From: Stenotrophomonas lacuserhaii
GTDB lineage: Bacteria; Pseudomonadota; Gammaproteobacteria; Xanthomonadales; Xanthomonadaceae
Direction of reading: 5' to 3'
Assembly (NCBI RefSeq): GCF_014836545.1
Contig: NZ_JACSQS010000002.1
Span: forward strand, 77,347 to 137,366
DNA length: 60,020 bases
Positions 34,369 to 44,070 of this stretch are shown here, piece by piece. A program made the position numbers and the translations under genes. Positions within the stretch are counted from its first letter, which is position 1; each line of letters opens with the position of its first letter. Below the pieces are notes generated by a model that did not search any database, was not told the DNA's origin, and was given only the letters and a program-made list of their open reading frames with translations.

Positions 34369-35416
34369 GGGCCACGACCTCATGGGGGGCGCCGCCGCGG
34401 ATCGGCAGCAGCAGGGTGAATACGGTATGGCCTGGCCGCGAGCGATAGGTCAGCGTACCGCGGTGTTCGCGCGCCACCTGCTGGGCCAGCGCCAGGCCCA
34501 GTCCGGTGCCCTCGGCGCGGCCACTCACCAGCGGCAGGAACAGGTGTTCGGCAAGCTCTTCGGGTACCCCGCGGCCGTCGTCGGCGATTTCCAGCCGCAG
34601 TGCCAGCGGGTGAAGCTGCTCGGCGATGCGCACGCCGTGCTCCACCCGCGTGCGCAGGGTGATGCCGCCCGCCCCGGCCTGGATGGCGTTGCGCACCAGG
34701 TTCCAAACGGCCTGGCTGAGGCGGTCGGCATCGCCATTGAATTCCGGAATGCTGGGATCGTAATCGCGCTGCAACCTGACCGCCCAGCCGGCTTCGCTTT
34801 CTGCCAGGCGCAGCACCTGCTCCAGCGCAGCGTGGATGTTCAGCGCGGCGTGCGGGGCGGCCGGTGCGGGCGTCAGCAGCTGGTCGAGCAGGCTGTTGAG
34901 GCGTTCGATTTCGGTGCCGATCAGGTCCACCAGTTCGCGCTCGTCGGCATCGCGCTGGGCTATCCGGCGCGCCAGCAACTGGGCCGCACCCTTCAATCCG
35001 GCCAGCGGGTTGCGCAACTCGTGGGCGAGTCCTTTCAGCGCCGCGCTGAGCGCGCTGGGCAGGGCCTGGGTCGGGTCCAGCCCGGGAAATTCATCCACCG
35101 GGTGCGCTTCCAGCAACCAGCCGCCGTCGTCCAGCCGGCTCATCCAGCCTTCGGCAAAGCGGGCGCCTTCGCCGGGCAGCGCAAGCGCCAACCGGTGCAG
35201 GCGCAGGCTGTCGCGCTCGTCGCGGGCCAGGAAATGGGCGAGTGCATCGCCCTGTGCCTCCAACGCCACCAGCGGCTGGCCGACCAGTCGACGCCCGCTG
35301 ACCCCCAGCCAGCGCGCAAACGCCGGGTTGCAGCCGGTGATGCGCCCCTCGGCATCGGCCCAGGCAACCGGTGTACCGAGCTGTTCAACGAGGGGTGGCG
35401 GCGGGGAAACAGTCAT
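34361..35416 (-). CDS. ntrB: Nitrogen regulation histidine kinase NtrB (NR-II)
   Basis: A 351-residue cytosolic kinase/phosphatase: N-terminal PAS domain (TPVAWADAEGRITGCNPAFARWLG), HisKA with phospho-acceptor His132 in GLAHELRNPLAGLKGAAQLLAR, and HATPase with N box WNLVRNAIQAG, DDGRGVP and GTGLGLALAQQV. It phosphorylates NtrC and is controlled by P-II protein GlnK. There are no membrane helices, as expected. A 17-base NtrC-type box sits immediately upstream of the ATG at 35416, so NtrC could regulate its own operon, probably negatively because the box is at the ribosome-binding region. Confidence 0.94.
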   Translation of the reverse strand: MTVSPPPPLVEQLGTPVAWADAEGRITGCNPAFARWLGVSGRRLVGQPLVALEAQGDALAHFLARDERDSLRLHRLALALPGEGARFAEGWMSRLDDGGWLLEAHPVDEFPGLDPTQALPSALSAALKGLAHELRNPLAGLKGAAQLLARRIAQRDADERELVDLIGTEIERLNSLLDQLLTPAPAAPHAALNIHAALEQVLRLAESEAGWAVRLQRDYDPSIPEFNGDADRLSQAVWNLVRNAIQAGAGGITLRTRVEHGVRIAEQLHPLALRLEIADDGRGVPEELAEHLFLPLVSGRAEGTGLGLALAQQVAREHRGTLTYRSRPGHTVFTLLLPIRGGAPHEVVAHD

Positions 35417-35433
35417 TGCACCAATGTAGTGCA
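35417..35433. promoter_or_regulatory. NtrC-type box at the ntrB start
   Basis: TGCACC-AATGT-AGTGCA on the plus strand (TGCACT-ACATT-GGTGCA on the coding strand) fits the NtrC consensus TGCACY-N5-GGTGCA. It abuts the ntrB start codon, a position better suited to repression than to activation. Confidence 0.75.
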
Positions 35434-35511
35434 AAACTGCGGATTGATGGACGTGGCCGCCGTTCGATAGACAAACGCATCACCGGTGATGCGCCCGTCG
35501 GCGGACCACGC

Positions 35512-37092
35512 TCATTCCGGCGGGCAGGCTGCACCCGTAAAGAAGTCCTTGCCATGAAGCACCGCAGCAGGTGTGTGGCCGTGCGACGCGGACCAGTAAT
35601 AGACCGAGTAGTCCACCCGCATCGGGTCCGTTATGCCGTTCGACGTATAGAAAATCTTCTGCCGGGTGCTCGCTTGGTTGCTGTCGTTCGGTCCGCGGAA
35701 TCTATAGGTCGCACCACTGTCCACGCTCGCCCCCTCGACGAAGCTGTACGCTGGCGTCGGAAAGGTAAGCGGCCGCTCCCATCGCAATGTGATGCTTTCC
35801 CTGTCCACGTCCCATTCCTCAAGGCACAGATTGGTCGGAGGATGATTGCTGGATCCACTGTTGAACGTGCCAGTGAAGGTGGCCAGTTCCTCACCGTCAC
35901 GATCGGCATGGGCGGAAAGCACGTAGCCGTAGTCTTTCATGGGTTCAAGGTCGGTCAGCTGCTGGCCGGGCCGTCCTTCGCGCGGCGATTGCTCACCACT
36001 GAGCTGGACTTTGATCCAGCCTACCGGCTTGTCCCGTCGCGTGTCACCAAAATGGAAGCTCGCGGCGATTTTGCCGGCCGGAGTGGGCCTGACCACGACC
36101 TCAGGCGCGAACACCTTCACCAGCTCGATCGTGCGCAGCGGTTGCTTGGATACCCTGTTGTCGGTGGCCTGGTGCACCCTGAGCGCGTTCTCGTCGAGAT
36201 CGATATCCGCAGTCAAGAATGTCTTCCGGAAGGACGCGCCGGAATCGAAGACGTTGGTCGTGTCTGCGATCATCTCCCGCACACCCGCTGAATGCGTATG
36301 CCCATGGAAAATCGCAAGCACGCGATGATCAGTTACCAGTTTTGCGAATCGCGCCCGCGCCGCATCTGCCTGGGCACCTTCGCCGTAACCCATGGGTGGG
36401 CGGTGCATGTTGATGACAATGAACCGGCCTGCTGCCTTGGCCTTTTTGAGTTCCTGCTCCAGCCAGTCCAGCGATTGGGTGATCTTGAAGAGGTAGTCCC
36501 GCGGGAATACTTCGCTTTTGAACTCGACCGAATAGTAATAGTGGTTGTGCAGCTGTATGAATTTGATGTCGCCGATTGTCTTGCTGTAGGCGAGGCTGCC
36601 AGTGTGATATCGAAAAAGGCCGTCGTCATGCGTTCGGTAATCGAAGGAATCCAGCCCCCAGTTTTTCGTGGCTGCGTCGAGGTGGTAGATGGAGTCGCGC
36701 GCGCACCCATTGTTGAAGCACCCTGAGTCATCCGGCTGCCTTATGTTGTTGTCATAGTCATGGTTTCCCAGTCCCCAGTATCGATCCGGTACAAGGCGGT
36801 GACCGAGGTCGGCGAGCATGAATTTCCATTCCTTGCCGTGCCCGTAAGCCGTGACGTCTCCGTTGAGGAAGACAGGCGTTCCCGGCGGGTGCCGGGACAG
36901 CCATAACGCGATCGCCTTGGTCTGTGCCGTCAGCGTGGGGCCGGGGGTCGGATTCTTGCCGTCGTCGAACCACTCGTACTGCGTATCGGAGTGGACCAGG
37001 AAGGACTGGTCCGCCGCCAGCACGGCAGCCGGCGGGAATGCGATGAAAAGCGCGACGCCAAGGTAACGCGAGCGCGCGGCGGGAGAGGGCAT
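35512..37092 (-). CDS. Exported calcineurin-like metallophosphoesterase
   Basis: A 526-residue protein: signal peptide (about 1-27, ending VLAA), then a metallophosphoesterase domain with HSDTQ (Asp36), GDVTAYGH, GLGNHDYD, VINMHRPP and FHGHTHS as metal-binding motifs, then a C-terminal beta-rich domain containing PTNLCLEEWDVDRESITLRW, similar to a fibronectin type III module. Substrate unknown; periplasmic or secreted location expected. It interrupts the nitrogen-regulation cluster. Two 60-base stretches inside it (36541-36600 and 36601-36660) have about 52-53 % GC by hand count, well below neighbours, suggesting acquisition by transfer. Confidence 0.85.
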   Translation of the reverse strand: MPSPAARSRYLGVALFIAFPPAAVLAADQSFLVHSDTQYEWFDDGKNPTPGPTLTAQTKAIALWLSRHPPGTPVFLNGDVTAYGHGKEWKFMLADLGHRLVPDRYWGLGNHDYDNNIRQPDDSGCFNNGCARDSIYHLDAATKNWGLDSFDYRTHDDGLFRYHTGSLAYSKTIGDIKFIQLHNHYYYSVEFKSEVFPRDYLFKITQSLDWLEQELKKAKAAGRFIVINMHRPPMGYGEGAQADAARARFAKLVTDHRVLAIFHGHTHSAGVREMIADTTNVFDSGASFRKTFLTADIDLDENALRVHQATDNRVSKQPLRTIELVKVFAPEVVVRPTPAGKIAASFHFGDTRRDKPVGWIKVQLSGEQSPREGRPGQQLTDLEPMKDYGYVLSAHADRDGEELATFTGTFNSGSSNHPPTNLCLEEWDVDRESITLRWERPLTFPTPAYSFVEGASVDSGATYRFRGPNDSNQASTRQKIFYTSNGITDPMRVDYSVYYWSASHGHTPAAVLHGKDFFTGAACPPE

Positions 37093-37206
37093 GGTGGCAG
37101 TCCGGGGTCTCAGGCATCGTTTGCCTGCCACCAGCCTCGCAAGGCGGCGACGCTGCCCCCATCAGCGCATGCCGCCGTCACCAATCAGACAATCGGGGGG
37201 CGCGGT

Positions 37207-37482
37207 TCAGGGCGTGCCCGAGGCGTCCCGCGCCTTTTTCCAGGCACTCTCGAATTCGCGGGCGCTGATCTCGTCATCTTCATCGAAATCGAAGAAGGAC
37301 AGCGGCTGGTCGGCCAGCAGGAAGCGGTCATCGCTCTGCCCGGTGGCATCGGACCACACCGCGCGCAATCCGTACACTTCGACCTGGCGCAGGATCTTTT
37401 CGCCGCGGGCTTCCATCAGCACGTTGCCCTTGCCCAGGTCCGATTCGGCCGGGTGCTTGTAATACTTCTTGTGGGTGTTCAT
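37207..37482 (-). CDS. Small protein with EF-hand-like segment
   Basis: A 91-residue protein with a basic N-terminus (MNTHKKYYKHP) and an acidic C-terminal DFDEDDEISAREFESAWKKA that resembles a single EF-hand calcium loop. The rest (KILRQVEVYGLRAVWSDATGQ) is not recognised. AGGA lies 7 bases before the ATG. It is 70 bases downstream of the amidase gene on the same strand. Conservation in related bacteria would be needed to assign a role. Confidence 0.65.
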   Translation of the reverse strand: MNTHKKYYKHPAESDLGKGNVLMEARGEKILRQVEVYGLRAVWSDATGQSDDRFLLADQPLSFFDFDEDDEISAREFESAWKKARDASGTP

Positions 37483-37551
37483 GAACTGTCCTGCCCGGGC
37501 CAGCAGCCCGAAATCTGAAAAAAGGGCGCTGAGTGTGCCTCAGAGCGCTGG

Positions 37552-38289
37552 TTATTGCTGCAGCAGAAGCGAATGCAGGATGCGCGCATCTTCGGCGTCC
37601 AGCAGCGGGGGCAGGTCGTCGCTGCCGCGGAAGCGCCGGTGGAATGCCCTTACGGCCGCCTCCCGGTCGTCCAGCGGATAGCCGAACGCAGCCAGCGCCT
37701 GCCAGGCATCGAAGCCGGCCGGCGGCAGTCCGTCGGCAGCGCGCGGCCAGACCCCGAAACCGGCCTGCGCAAGCTGCTGCCACGGGAAGAACCGGCTGGG
37801 ATCCTGTTTGCGCGAAGGCGCCAGATCGGCATGGCCGATCACCTGCGAGGGCGGAATCCGCAGGCGCGTGCTGATGTCCTGCAGCAGCACGATCAGTGAC
37901 TGGACCTGCGCCTGACTGAAAGGCGTGTCGCCGTCGTTGTCCAGTTCGATGCCGATCGATGCGGAGTTCAGGTCGGTGATGGTGCCCCACCGGCCCGGGC
38001 CAGCGTGCCAGGCGCGGCGATCGTCGGCGACCAGCTGGTAGCGCCTGCCGTCGGCGCCGATCAGGTAATGCGCGCTGACCTTGCCGCCGCTGTTGGCGCT
38101 GCGCAGCGTATCCAGGCTCTGCTGCACGGAGTGCTGGTCGGTGTGGTGCAACACGATGATCACCGGCATGCGCGCGTTGTGATTGGCCGATGGCACCCAG
38201 GTCGCCAGCGGATTGCGCTCTTCTACCGGCGCACCGGCGCAGGCGGCCAGCAGCGCGCAGGAAAGCAGCAGGGCCAGGTGGCGGATCAT
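37552..38289 (-). CDS. AmiD-like N-acetylmuramoyl-L-alanine amidase lipoprotein
   Basis: A 245-residue lipoprotein: lipobox LLAAC (lipidated Cys near 18), then an amidase_2/PGRP fold with zinc ligands in VLHHTD, AWHAGPGRW and IGHADLAPSRKQDPSRFFPW. The C-terminal region (GFDAWQALAAFGYPLDDREAAVRAFHRRFRG) is a peptidoglycan-binding-like helical domain, as in E. coli AmiD. It should cleave muropeptides in the outer-membrane-facing periplasm. The ATG at 38289 has GGGG 7 bases upstream; ATG 38295 is an alternative. Confidence 0.87.
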   Translation of the reverse strand: MIRHLALLLSCALLAACAGAPVEERNPLATWVPSANHNARMPVIIVLHHTDQHSVQQSLDTLRSANSGGKVSAHYLIGADGRRYQLVADDRRAWHAGPGRWGTITDLNSASIGIELDNDGDTPFSQAQVQSLIVLLQDISTRLRIPPSQVIGHADLAPSRKQDPSRFFPWQQLAQAGFGVWPRAADGLPPAGFDAWQALAAFGYPLDDREAAVRAFHRRFRGSDDLPPLLDAEDARILHSLLLQQ

Positions 38290-38311
38290 CGTCATGCCCC
38301 GATTGTACCCA

Positions 38312-38341
38312 TTAAAAAACCGGCGGCCCCCGGACCGCCGG
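38312..38341 (-). terminator. Rho-independent terminator of amtB
   Basis: Stem CCGGCGG / CCGCCGG around a short loop, followed on the minus strand by TTTTTTAAT. It is about 50 bases beyond the amtB stop and upstream of the amidase start. Confidence 0.85.
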
Positions 38342-38393
38342 TCACGGCGCACGCAGGCGCCATCAACAAGTTGTTCTGCAGCAGGCAGGTCGA

Positions 38394-39821
38394 TCAGACC
38401 TCGTAAGCGGACTCGCCGTGCGAGGTCACGTCAAGGCCGGTACGCTCGGCCTCTTCGGTGACGCGCAGGCCAACCAGCGCCTTGACCAGCAGCAGGATCA
38501 GCGCGGTCACCACGGCGCACCAGGCGATGGTGAAGGCGACGCTGACGAACTGCACCCATACCTGGTGGCCGATATCCAGGTCGGCCTTGGTGCCGCCCAG
38601 CGACTGCGCGCTGAACACACCGGTGAGCAATGCACCGACGATGCCGCCGATGCCATGCACGCCGAACACATCGGCGGTGTCATCGACCTTCAGCAGGCGC
38701 TTCAGGCCGGTGACGCCCCACACGCAGAGCGCACCGGAGACCACACCGATGACCAGCGCGCCCATCGGGCCCACGGTGCCGCAGGCCGGCGTGATGCCGA
38801 CCAGGCCGGCGACCGCGCCGGATGCAGCGCCGAGTGCGGACGGCTTGCCCTTGGTGATCGCTTCCACCAGGGTCCAGCCCACCACCGCCGCGGCCGTGGC
38901 CAGGATCGTGTTGAGGAAGGCCAGCGAAGCCACGGTGTCGGCGGCTGCGGCCGAGCCGGCATTGAAGCCGAACCAGCCCACCCACAGCAGCATCGCGCCG
39001 ATGTAGGTGAACACCACGTTGTGCGGCTTCAGCGCGGTCTGGCCGTAGCCGATGCGCTTGCCGACGAAGTACGCGCCGACCAGGCCGGCCACGCCGGCGT
39101 TGATGTGCACGACGGTGCCGCCGGCGAAATCGATCGCGCCCAGTTCGGCCAGGTAGCCACCACCCCACACGATGTGCGCCATCGGGATGTAGCTGAGGGT
39201 GAACCACAGGATCGAGAACAGGATCACCGCCTTGAACTTGATGCGTTCGGCGAAGGCGCCGACGATCAGTGCGGTGGTGATGCCGGCGAAGGTGGACTGG
39301 AAGGCAACGAACAGATAATCCGGCAGGCCGGCGATCGGCGTGTTGCCGACCGAATCGGGCGAGAAGCCCTTCAGGAAGGCGAACTGGGTGAAGGAGCCGA
39401 AGAACGGATTGCCTTCGCTGAACACCGCGCTGTAGCCGTAGGCCACCCACAGGATGATCACCAGCGAGAACACCACCAGGATCTGGCTGAGCACTGAAAG
39501 CACGTTCTTCGAACGCACCAGGCCGCCGTAGAACAGCGCCAGGCCCGGCACCACCATCAGCAGCACCAGCAGCGTGGAGGTCAGCATCCAGGCCACGTCA
39601 CCGTGGTCGAAGGTGGGCGCGGCGGCGGCTTCGGCCACCGGTGCGGCGACCGGCTCGGCGGCCAGCGGCTCGACGGTCACTTCTTCGGTTGGCACCGGGG
39701 TGACCTGCGCCTGGGCATGCGCAGCGCCGGGGAACGCACCCACGGCCAACGCACTGAGCAGCATCAGCAGGCACACCAGATGGAACCGGGCTTGCCACCC
39801 GGCGAACAGTCGAATCTTCAT
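38394..39821 (-). CDS. amtB: Ammonium transporter AmtB
   Basis: A 475-residue inner-membrane channel/transporter. A cleavable signal peptide ends near AHA, then an unusual Ala/Pro/Glu-rich linker of about 35 residues precedes the eleven-helix Amt core: FYGGLVRSKNVLSV, WVAYGYSAVF, GGTVVHINAG with the first pore His, FGFNAGSA, and GVHGIGGIVGALLTG with the second pore His. It imports ammonium at low external levels. GlnK is encoded 20 bases upstream and would block the pore when nitrogen is plentiful. A strong terminator follows. Confidence 0.95.
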   Translation of the reverse strand: MKIRLFAGWQARFHLVCLLMLLSALAVGAFPGAAHAQAQVTPVPTEEVTVEPLAAEPVAAPVAEAAAAPTFDHGDVAWMLTSTLLVLLMVVPGLALFYGGLVRSKNVLSVLSQILVVFSLVIILWVAYGYSAVFSEGNPFFGSFTQFAFLKGFSPDSVGNTPIAGLPDYLFVAFQSTFAGITTALIVGAFAERIKFKAVILFSILWFTLSYIPMAHIVWGGGYLAELGAIDFAGGTVVHINAGVAGLVGAYFVGKRIGYGQTALKPHNVVFTYIGAMLLWVGWFGFNAGSAAAADTVASLAFLNTILATAAAVVGWTLVEAITKGKPSALGAASGAVAGLVGITPACGTVGPMGALVIGVVSGALCVWGVTGLKRLLKVDDTADVFGVHGIGGIVGALLTGVFSAQSLGGTKADLDIGHQVWVQFVSVAFTIAWCAVVTALILLLVKALVGLRVTEEAERTGLDVTSHGESAYEV

Positions 39822-39841
39822 GCGAGGGATCTCCGAGTGGG

Positions 39842-40491
<650 letters not shown>

Positions 40492-41901
40492 TCAGCTGGC
40501 GTAGTACAACTGGTATTCCAGCGGGTGGGTGGCCGCACGGAACTTGGTGACTTCCTGCATCTTCAGCGCGATGTAACCGTCGATGAAATCATCGTCCATC
40601 ACGCCGCCGGCCTTGAGGAACTCGCGGTCCTTGTCGAGTGCTTCCAACGCCTGGTCCAGCGAGGAACAGACCTGCGGGATCAGCTTCTCTTCTTCCGGCG
40701 GCAGGTCGTACAGGTCCTTGTCGCTCGGTGCGCCCGGGTCGATCTGGTTCCTGATGCCGTCCAGGCCGGCCATCATCAGCACGGTAAAGGTCAGGTAGCC
40801 GGACTGGATCGGATCGGGGAAGCGCATTTCAATGCGACGCGCCTTCGGGTTGGTCACGAACGGGATGCGGCACGAGGCCGAACGGTTGCGTGCCGAGTAG
40901 GCCAGCATCACCGGTGCTTCGAAGCCCGGGACCAGCCGCTTGTAGCTGTTGGTGCCGGCGTTGGCGAAGGCGTTGATCGCCTTGGCGTGCTTGAAGATGC
41001 CGCCGATGTACCACAGTGCCAGCTGGCTCAGGCCACCGTAGCCATCGCCGGAGAACAGGTTGGTGCCGCCCTTGGACAGCGACTGGTGCACGTGCATGCC
41101 GCTGCCGTTGTCACCGACGATCGGCTTGGGCATGAAGGTCGCGGTCTTGCCGTTGCGGTGGGCCACGTTCTTGATCACGTACTTCATGCGCAGCAGTTCG
41201 TCGGCCTTCTGCACCAGGGTGCTGAACTTGGTGCCGATCTCGCACTGGCCGGCGGTGGCCACTTCGTGGTGCTGCACTTCCACTTCGATGCCGACCTGTT
41301 CCAGCGTCTTGCACATTTCCGCGCGCAGGTCGTGCAGCGAATCGGTCGGCGGCACCGGGAAGTAACCGCCCTTCACGCCCGGGCGGTAGCCGCTGTTGGC
41401 GCCGTCATACTTGGCGCCGGTGTTCCAGGCGGCTTCTTCGGAATCGACCTTGAAGAAGGTGTTGCCCATGTCGTTGGCGAAGCGGACCGAATCGAAGATG
41501 AAGAACTCCGGCTCCGGGCCGAAGAAGGCCTGCTCGGCGATGCCGCTGGACTTCAGGAAAGCTTCGGCGCGCTTGGCGATGCCGCGCGGGCAACGGCCGT
41601 AGGGCTGCATGGTGGCCGGGTCGAGGATGTCGCAGCTGATGACGATGGTCGGGTCGGCGTAGAACGGGTCCACGTACGCGCTGGACGGATCCGGCAGCAG
41701 CACCATGTCCGATTCGTTGATGCCTTTCCAGCCGGCGATGGAGCTGCCGTCGAACATCTTGCCCTCTTCGAACAGCGACGCTTCGATGATGCTGACCGGG
41801 AAGGTGACGTGCTGCTCGATGCCACGCATGTCCACGAAACGCAGATCGACGAACTCGATCTGGTTGTCCTTGACCAGCTTCTCAACGTTTTCAACGGACA
41901 T
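40492..41901 (-). CDS. glnA: Glutamine synthetase, type I
   Basis: A 469-residue dodecameric enzyme that makes glutamine from glutamate, ammonium and ATP. Conserved segments: [51 protein letters not shown], and the adenylylation site Tyr in DLYDLPPEE, which marks the beta-type subject to GlnE control. The start at 41901 ([10 protein letters not shown]) matches the family; longer frames were rejected. Two NtrC-type boxes lie about 120-165 bases upstream, consistent with nitrogen-regulated transcription. glnK-amtB and ntrB-ntrC are downstream on the same strand. Confidence 0.97.
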   Translation of the reverse strand: MSVENVEKLVKDNQIEFVDLRFVDMRGIEQHVTFPVSIIEASLFEEGKMFDGSSIAGWKGINESDMVLLPDPSSAYVDPFYADPTIVISCDILDPATMQPYGRCPRGIAKRAEAFLKSSGIAEQAFFGPEPEFFIFDSVRFANDMGNTFFKVDSEEAAWNTGAKYDGANSGYRPGVKGGYFPVPPTDSLHDLRAEMCKTLEQVGIEVEVQHHEVATAGQCEIGTKFSTLVQKADELLRMKYVIKNVAHRNGKTATFMPKPIVGDNGSGMHVHQSLSKGGTNLFSGDGYGGLSQLALWYIGGIFKHAKAINAFANAGTNSYKRLVPGFEAPVMLAYSARNRSASCRIPFVTNPKARRIEMRFPDPIQSGYLTFTVLMMAGLDGIRNQIDPGAPSDKDLYDLPPEEEKLIPQVCSSLDQALEALDKDREFLKAGGVMDDDFIDGYIALKMQEVTKFRAATHPLEYQLYYAS

Positions 41902-42023
41902 CGGGTGGAACCTCGGTTGGAATTGAATGCCTGGGATTACCAGAGCAATCTCCGTGCCAACTTCTGGACCCTCACAAGCCGTTGATTTGCATGAGGGTGC
42001 GCCTGAATGGTGCACAACGAAAC

Positions 42024-42038
42024 GCACCATGGTGGTGC
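42024..42038. promoter_or_regulatory. NtrC-type box 1 upstream of glnA
   Basis: GCACC-ATGGT-GGTGC, a perfect NtrC core flanked symmetrically by C and G. Its centre is 130 bases upstream of the glnA start codon. Overlapping half-sites extend it to the left (TGGTGCA at 42008-42014). Confidence 0.7.
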
Positions 42039-42052
42039 GTTACCAGCGCCGC

Positions 42053-42067
42053 GCACTGCCTTGGTGC
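42053..42067. promoter_or_regulatory. NtrC-type box 2 upstream of glnA
   Basis: GCACT-GCCTT-GGTGC, again with the NtrC core and N5 spacing. Its centre is 29 bases from box 1, close to three helical turns, so a cooperative enhancer is plausible. The divergent uppP gene starts about 60 bases away. Confidence 0.7.
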
Positions 42068-42125
42068 GTAGGCAGATGGTCTATCCTCGTCGGCACCTTT
42101 GCTGCCATCCGATGATTCCTCCTCC

Positions 42126-42920
42126 ATGTCAGACCTGCTCTCCGCCCTGCTGCTGGGCATCCTAGAAGGTGTCACCGAGTTCCTGCCCATCTCCAGCACC
42201 GGGCACCTGCTGATTGCCCAGCATTGGCTGGGCGCGCGCTCGGACTTCTTCAACATCATCATCCAGGCGGGCGCGATCCTCGCCATCACCCTGGTCTTCC
42301 GCCAGCGTCTGTGGACGCTCGCCACCGGCCTGCACCAGCGTGAGAACCGCGACTACGTGATGAAGCTGGGCACGGCCTTCCTGGTGACTGCGGTGGTCGG
42401 CCTGCCAGTGCGCCTGGCCGGCTGGGAACTGCCGGAGACAGTGAGTCCGGTTGCATGGGCGCTGATCATCGGTGGCATCTGGATGCTGCTGGTGGAGGCC
42501 TATACGGCACGCCTGCCCGATCGTGACCAGGTGACGTGGACAGTAGCCATCGGCGTGGGCATCGCGCAGGTGGTGGCCGGTGTGTTCCCGGGTACGTCGC
42601 GCTCGGCATCGGCGATCTTCCTGGCCATGCTGCTGGGCCTGAGCCGCCGTGCCGCGGCCACCGAGTTCGTGTTCCTGGTCGGCATCCCGACCATGTTCGC
42701 CGCCAGCGCGTATGCCTTCCTGGAACTGGCCAAGGAAGGCAAGCTGGCCAGCGAGAACTGGACCGACGTGAGCGTGGCGTTCCTTGCCGCGGTCGTCACC
42801 GGCTTCGTCGTAGTGAAGTGGCTGCTGGGCTACATCAAGTCTCACAAGTTCACCGCCTTCGCGGTGTACCGCATCCTGCTCGGCGCGGGACTGCTGCTGT
42901 GGTTGCCCGCCGGCAACTGA
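42126..42920 (+). CDS. uppP: Undecaprenyl-diphosphatase UppP (BacA)
   Basis: A 264-residue integral membrane enzyme that removes one phosphate from undecaprenyl diphosphate so the lipid carrier can be reused in peptidoglycan and O-antigen synthesis. Both signature motifs are present: EGVTEFLPISSTGHL near 14-28 and PGTSRSASAIFLAMLLGLSR in the middle, with several membrane helices between and after. Length is typical. It is divergent from glnA. High expression of this family gives bacitracin resistance. Confidence 0.95.
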   Translation: MSDLLSALLLGILEGVTEFLPISSTGHLLIAQHWLGARSDFFNIIIQAGAILAITLVFRQRLWTLATGLHQRENRDYVMKLGTAFLVTAVVGLPVRLAGWELPETVSPVAWALIIGGIWMLLVEAYTARLPDRDQVTWTVAIGVGIAQVVAGVFPGTSRSASAIFLAMLLGLSRRAAATEFVFLVGIPTMFAASAYAFLELAKEGKLASENWTDVSVAFLAAVVTGFVVVKWLLGYIKSHKFTAFAVYRILLGAGLLLWLPAGN

Positions 42921-42994
42921 AGGTGGTGGGATGCGCATGACCCCACCCGGCGCGCGCATCCGTTCTGAATCCGGCAATCCAAGGAGAATCCAAC

Positions 42995-43813
42995 ATGAAG
43001 CGCACCCTGATCCTGTCCCTGCCGCTGGCATTGCTGGCGGCCTGCAGCCAGAACCCGGCCCCGGCCGGCAATGCCGACGACCTCGCTCCGGCACCGGCCG
43101 CGGCCGCCGCGCAGAAGACCGTCGCGCATCTGGACGTGCAGCGCCTGCAAGGACAGCACTGGCGCCTGAAGGACGCTACCGGTGCCGAAGGCAAGCGCAT
43201 CGATGCGCTGTTCGCACGCGCCGACAAGCCGGTGACGCTGGACTTCAGCGATGGCCGCGTATCGGTGGCCAACACCTGCAATGGCATGAACGGCGGTTAC
43301 ACCCTGGCCGATGGCAACCTGGTGCTGTCTCAGCTGGCATCCACGCGGATGGCCTGCGATCCGGACCTGATGGCACTGGACGAGGCCGTGGGCAGCCGCC
43401 TGCAGGGCCCGCTGAAGGCCGAACTGGGCGACAACGGCGAGCTGACCCTGCGCACCGCCCAGGGTGAGGTGCTGGTGTTCGCGCCGGAGCCCACGGCCGA
43501 GACCCGCTTCGGTGGCCCGGGTGAGCGCGTGTTCCTGGAAGTGGCCGCACAGACCAAGCCATGCCCGCATCCGCTGATCAAGGACAAGCAGTGCCTGCAG
43601 GTGCGCGAAGTTCAGTTCGACGATCAGGGACTGAAGCAGGGTCAGCCGGGCGCGTTCGAGAATTTCTACGACAGCATCGAGGGCTACACCCACGAGGCCG
43701 GCACCCGCAACGTGCTGCGGGTGAACCGCTTCAAGGTGGCCAATCCGCCGGCGGATGCATCCTCGCAGGCGTACGTGCTGGACATGGTGGTGGAGTCGGC
43801 TGTCGAGAAGTGA
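42995..43813 (+). CDS. META and DUF4377 domain lipoprotein
   Basis: A 272-residue lipoprotein: lipobox LLAAC (lipidated Cys near 17), an Ala/Pro linker, a META/HslJ-like domain (LQGQHWRLKDATG, SVANTCNGMNGGYTLADGNLVL, STRMACDPDLMALDEA) and a C-terminal DUF4377 domain (VFLEVAAQTKPC, CLQVREVQFDDQG, ENFYDSIEGYTHEAGTRNVLRVNRF). META domains occur in heat-shock lipoprotein HslJ, linked to stress and novobiocin resistance; the exact function is unknown. AAGGAG lies 9 bases before the ATG. Confidence 0.85.
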   Translation: MKRTLILSLPLALLAACSQNPAPAGNADDLAPAPAAAAAQKTVAHLDVQRLQGQHWRLKDATGAEGKRIDALFARADKPVTLDFSDGRVSVANTCNGMNGGYTLADGNLVLSQLASTRMACDPDLMALDEAVGSRLQGPLKAELGDNGELTLRTAQGEVLVFAPEPTAETRFGGPGERVFLEVAAQTKPCPHPLIKDKQCLQVREVQFDDQGLKQGQPGAFENFYDSIEGYTHEAGTRNVLRVNRFKVANPPADASSQAYVLDMVVESAVEK

Positions 43814-43881
43814 CGGCGAACGGGTGAGACCCCCTCGCGGCGTGCTGCTGCGAGGAGCCGGCTGCGTGATTTGCGACGGGA

Positions 43882-44028
43882 GGGTGGGCTGTCCGGGACA
43901 CGCCGCAAGTACGTCCCTGTAGGCTACTGTTCGGCTCCTGCCTCACAGTGTGCAGGACCGTCTTTTCGCATGAATGCGAAAAGCGAGCCTCCATGGATGG
44001 ATTCACGGCGTGTCCTGCACAGCCACCC
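43882..44028. repeat. Structured intergenic repeat, copy B (two modules)
   Basis: Outer arms GGGTGGGCTGT / ACAGCCACCC, inner GCAGGAC / GTCCTGC (43952-43958 with 44012-44018) and a central hairpin CTTTTCGCAT-GA-ATGCGAAAAG (43962-43983). The core 43952-44018 is the reverse-complement homologue of 31386-31452. A second related module begins GGACACGCCG at about 43896 in the opposite orientation. It lies between two converging genes. Confidence 0.8.
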
Positions 44029-44070
44029 CGCCCCGCCAACAAGCAGCTCTTCCGCTTTTGATGTTGCTTG

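Noticed and set aside
31546..34419. 957-codon plus-strand open frame across sodC and ntrC
   Set aside because: Antisense to three well-supported genes; repetitive His/Gly/Arg/Gln composition typical of reverse-strand shadows.
41960..42010. Possible sigma-54 promoter upstream of glnA on the minus strand
   Set aside because: The best GG and GC elements are 11 bases apart instead of the required 10, so the match is not acceptable.
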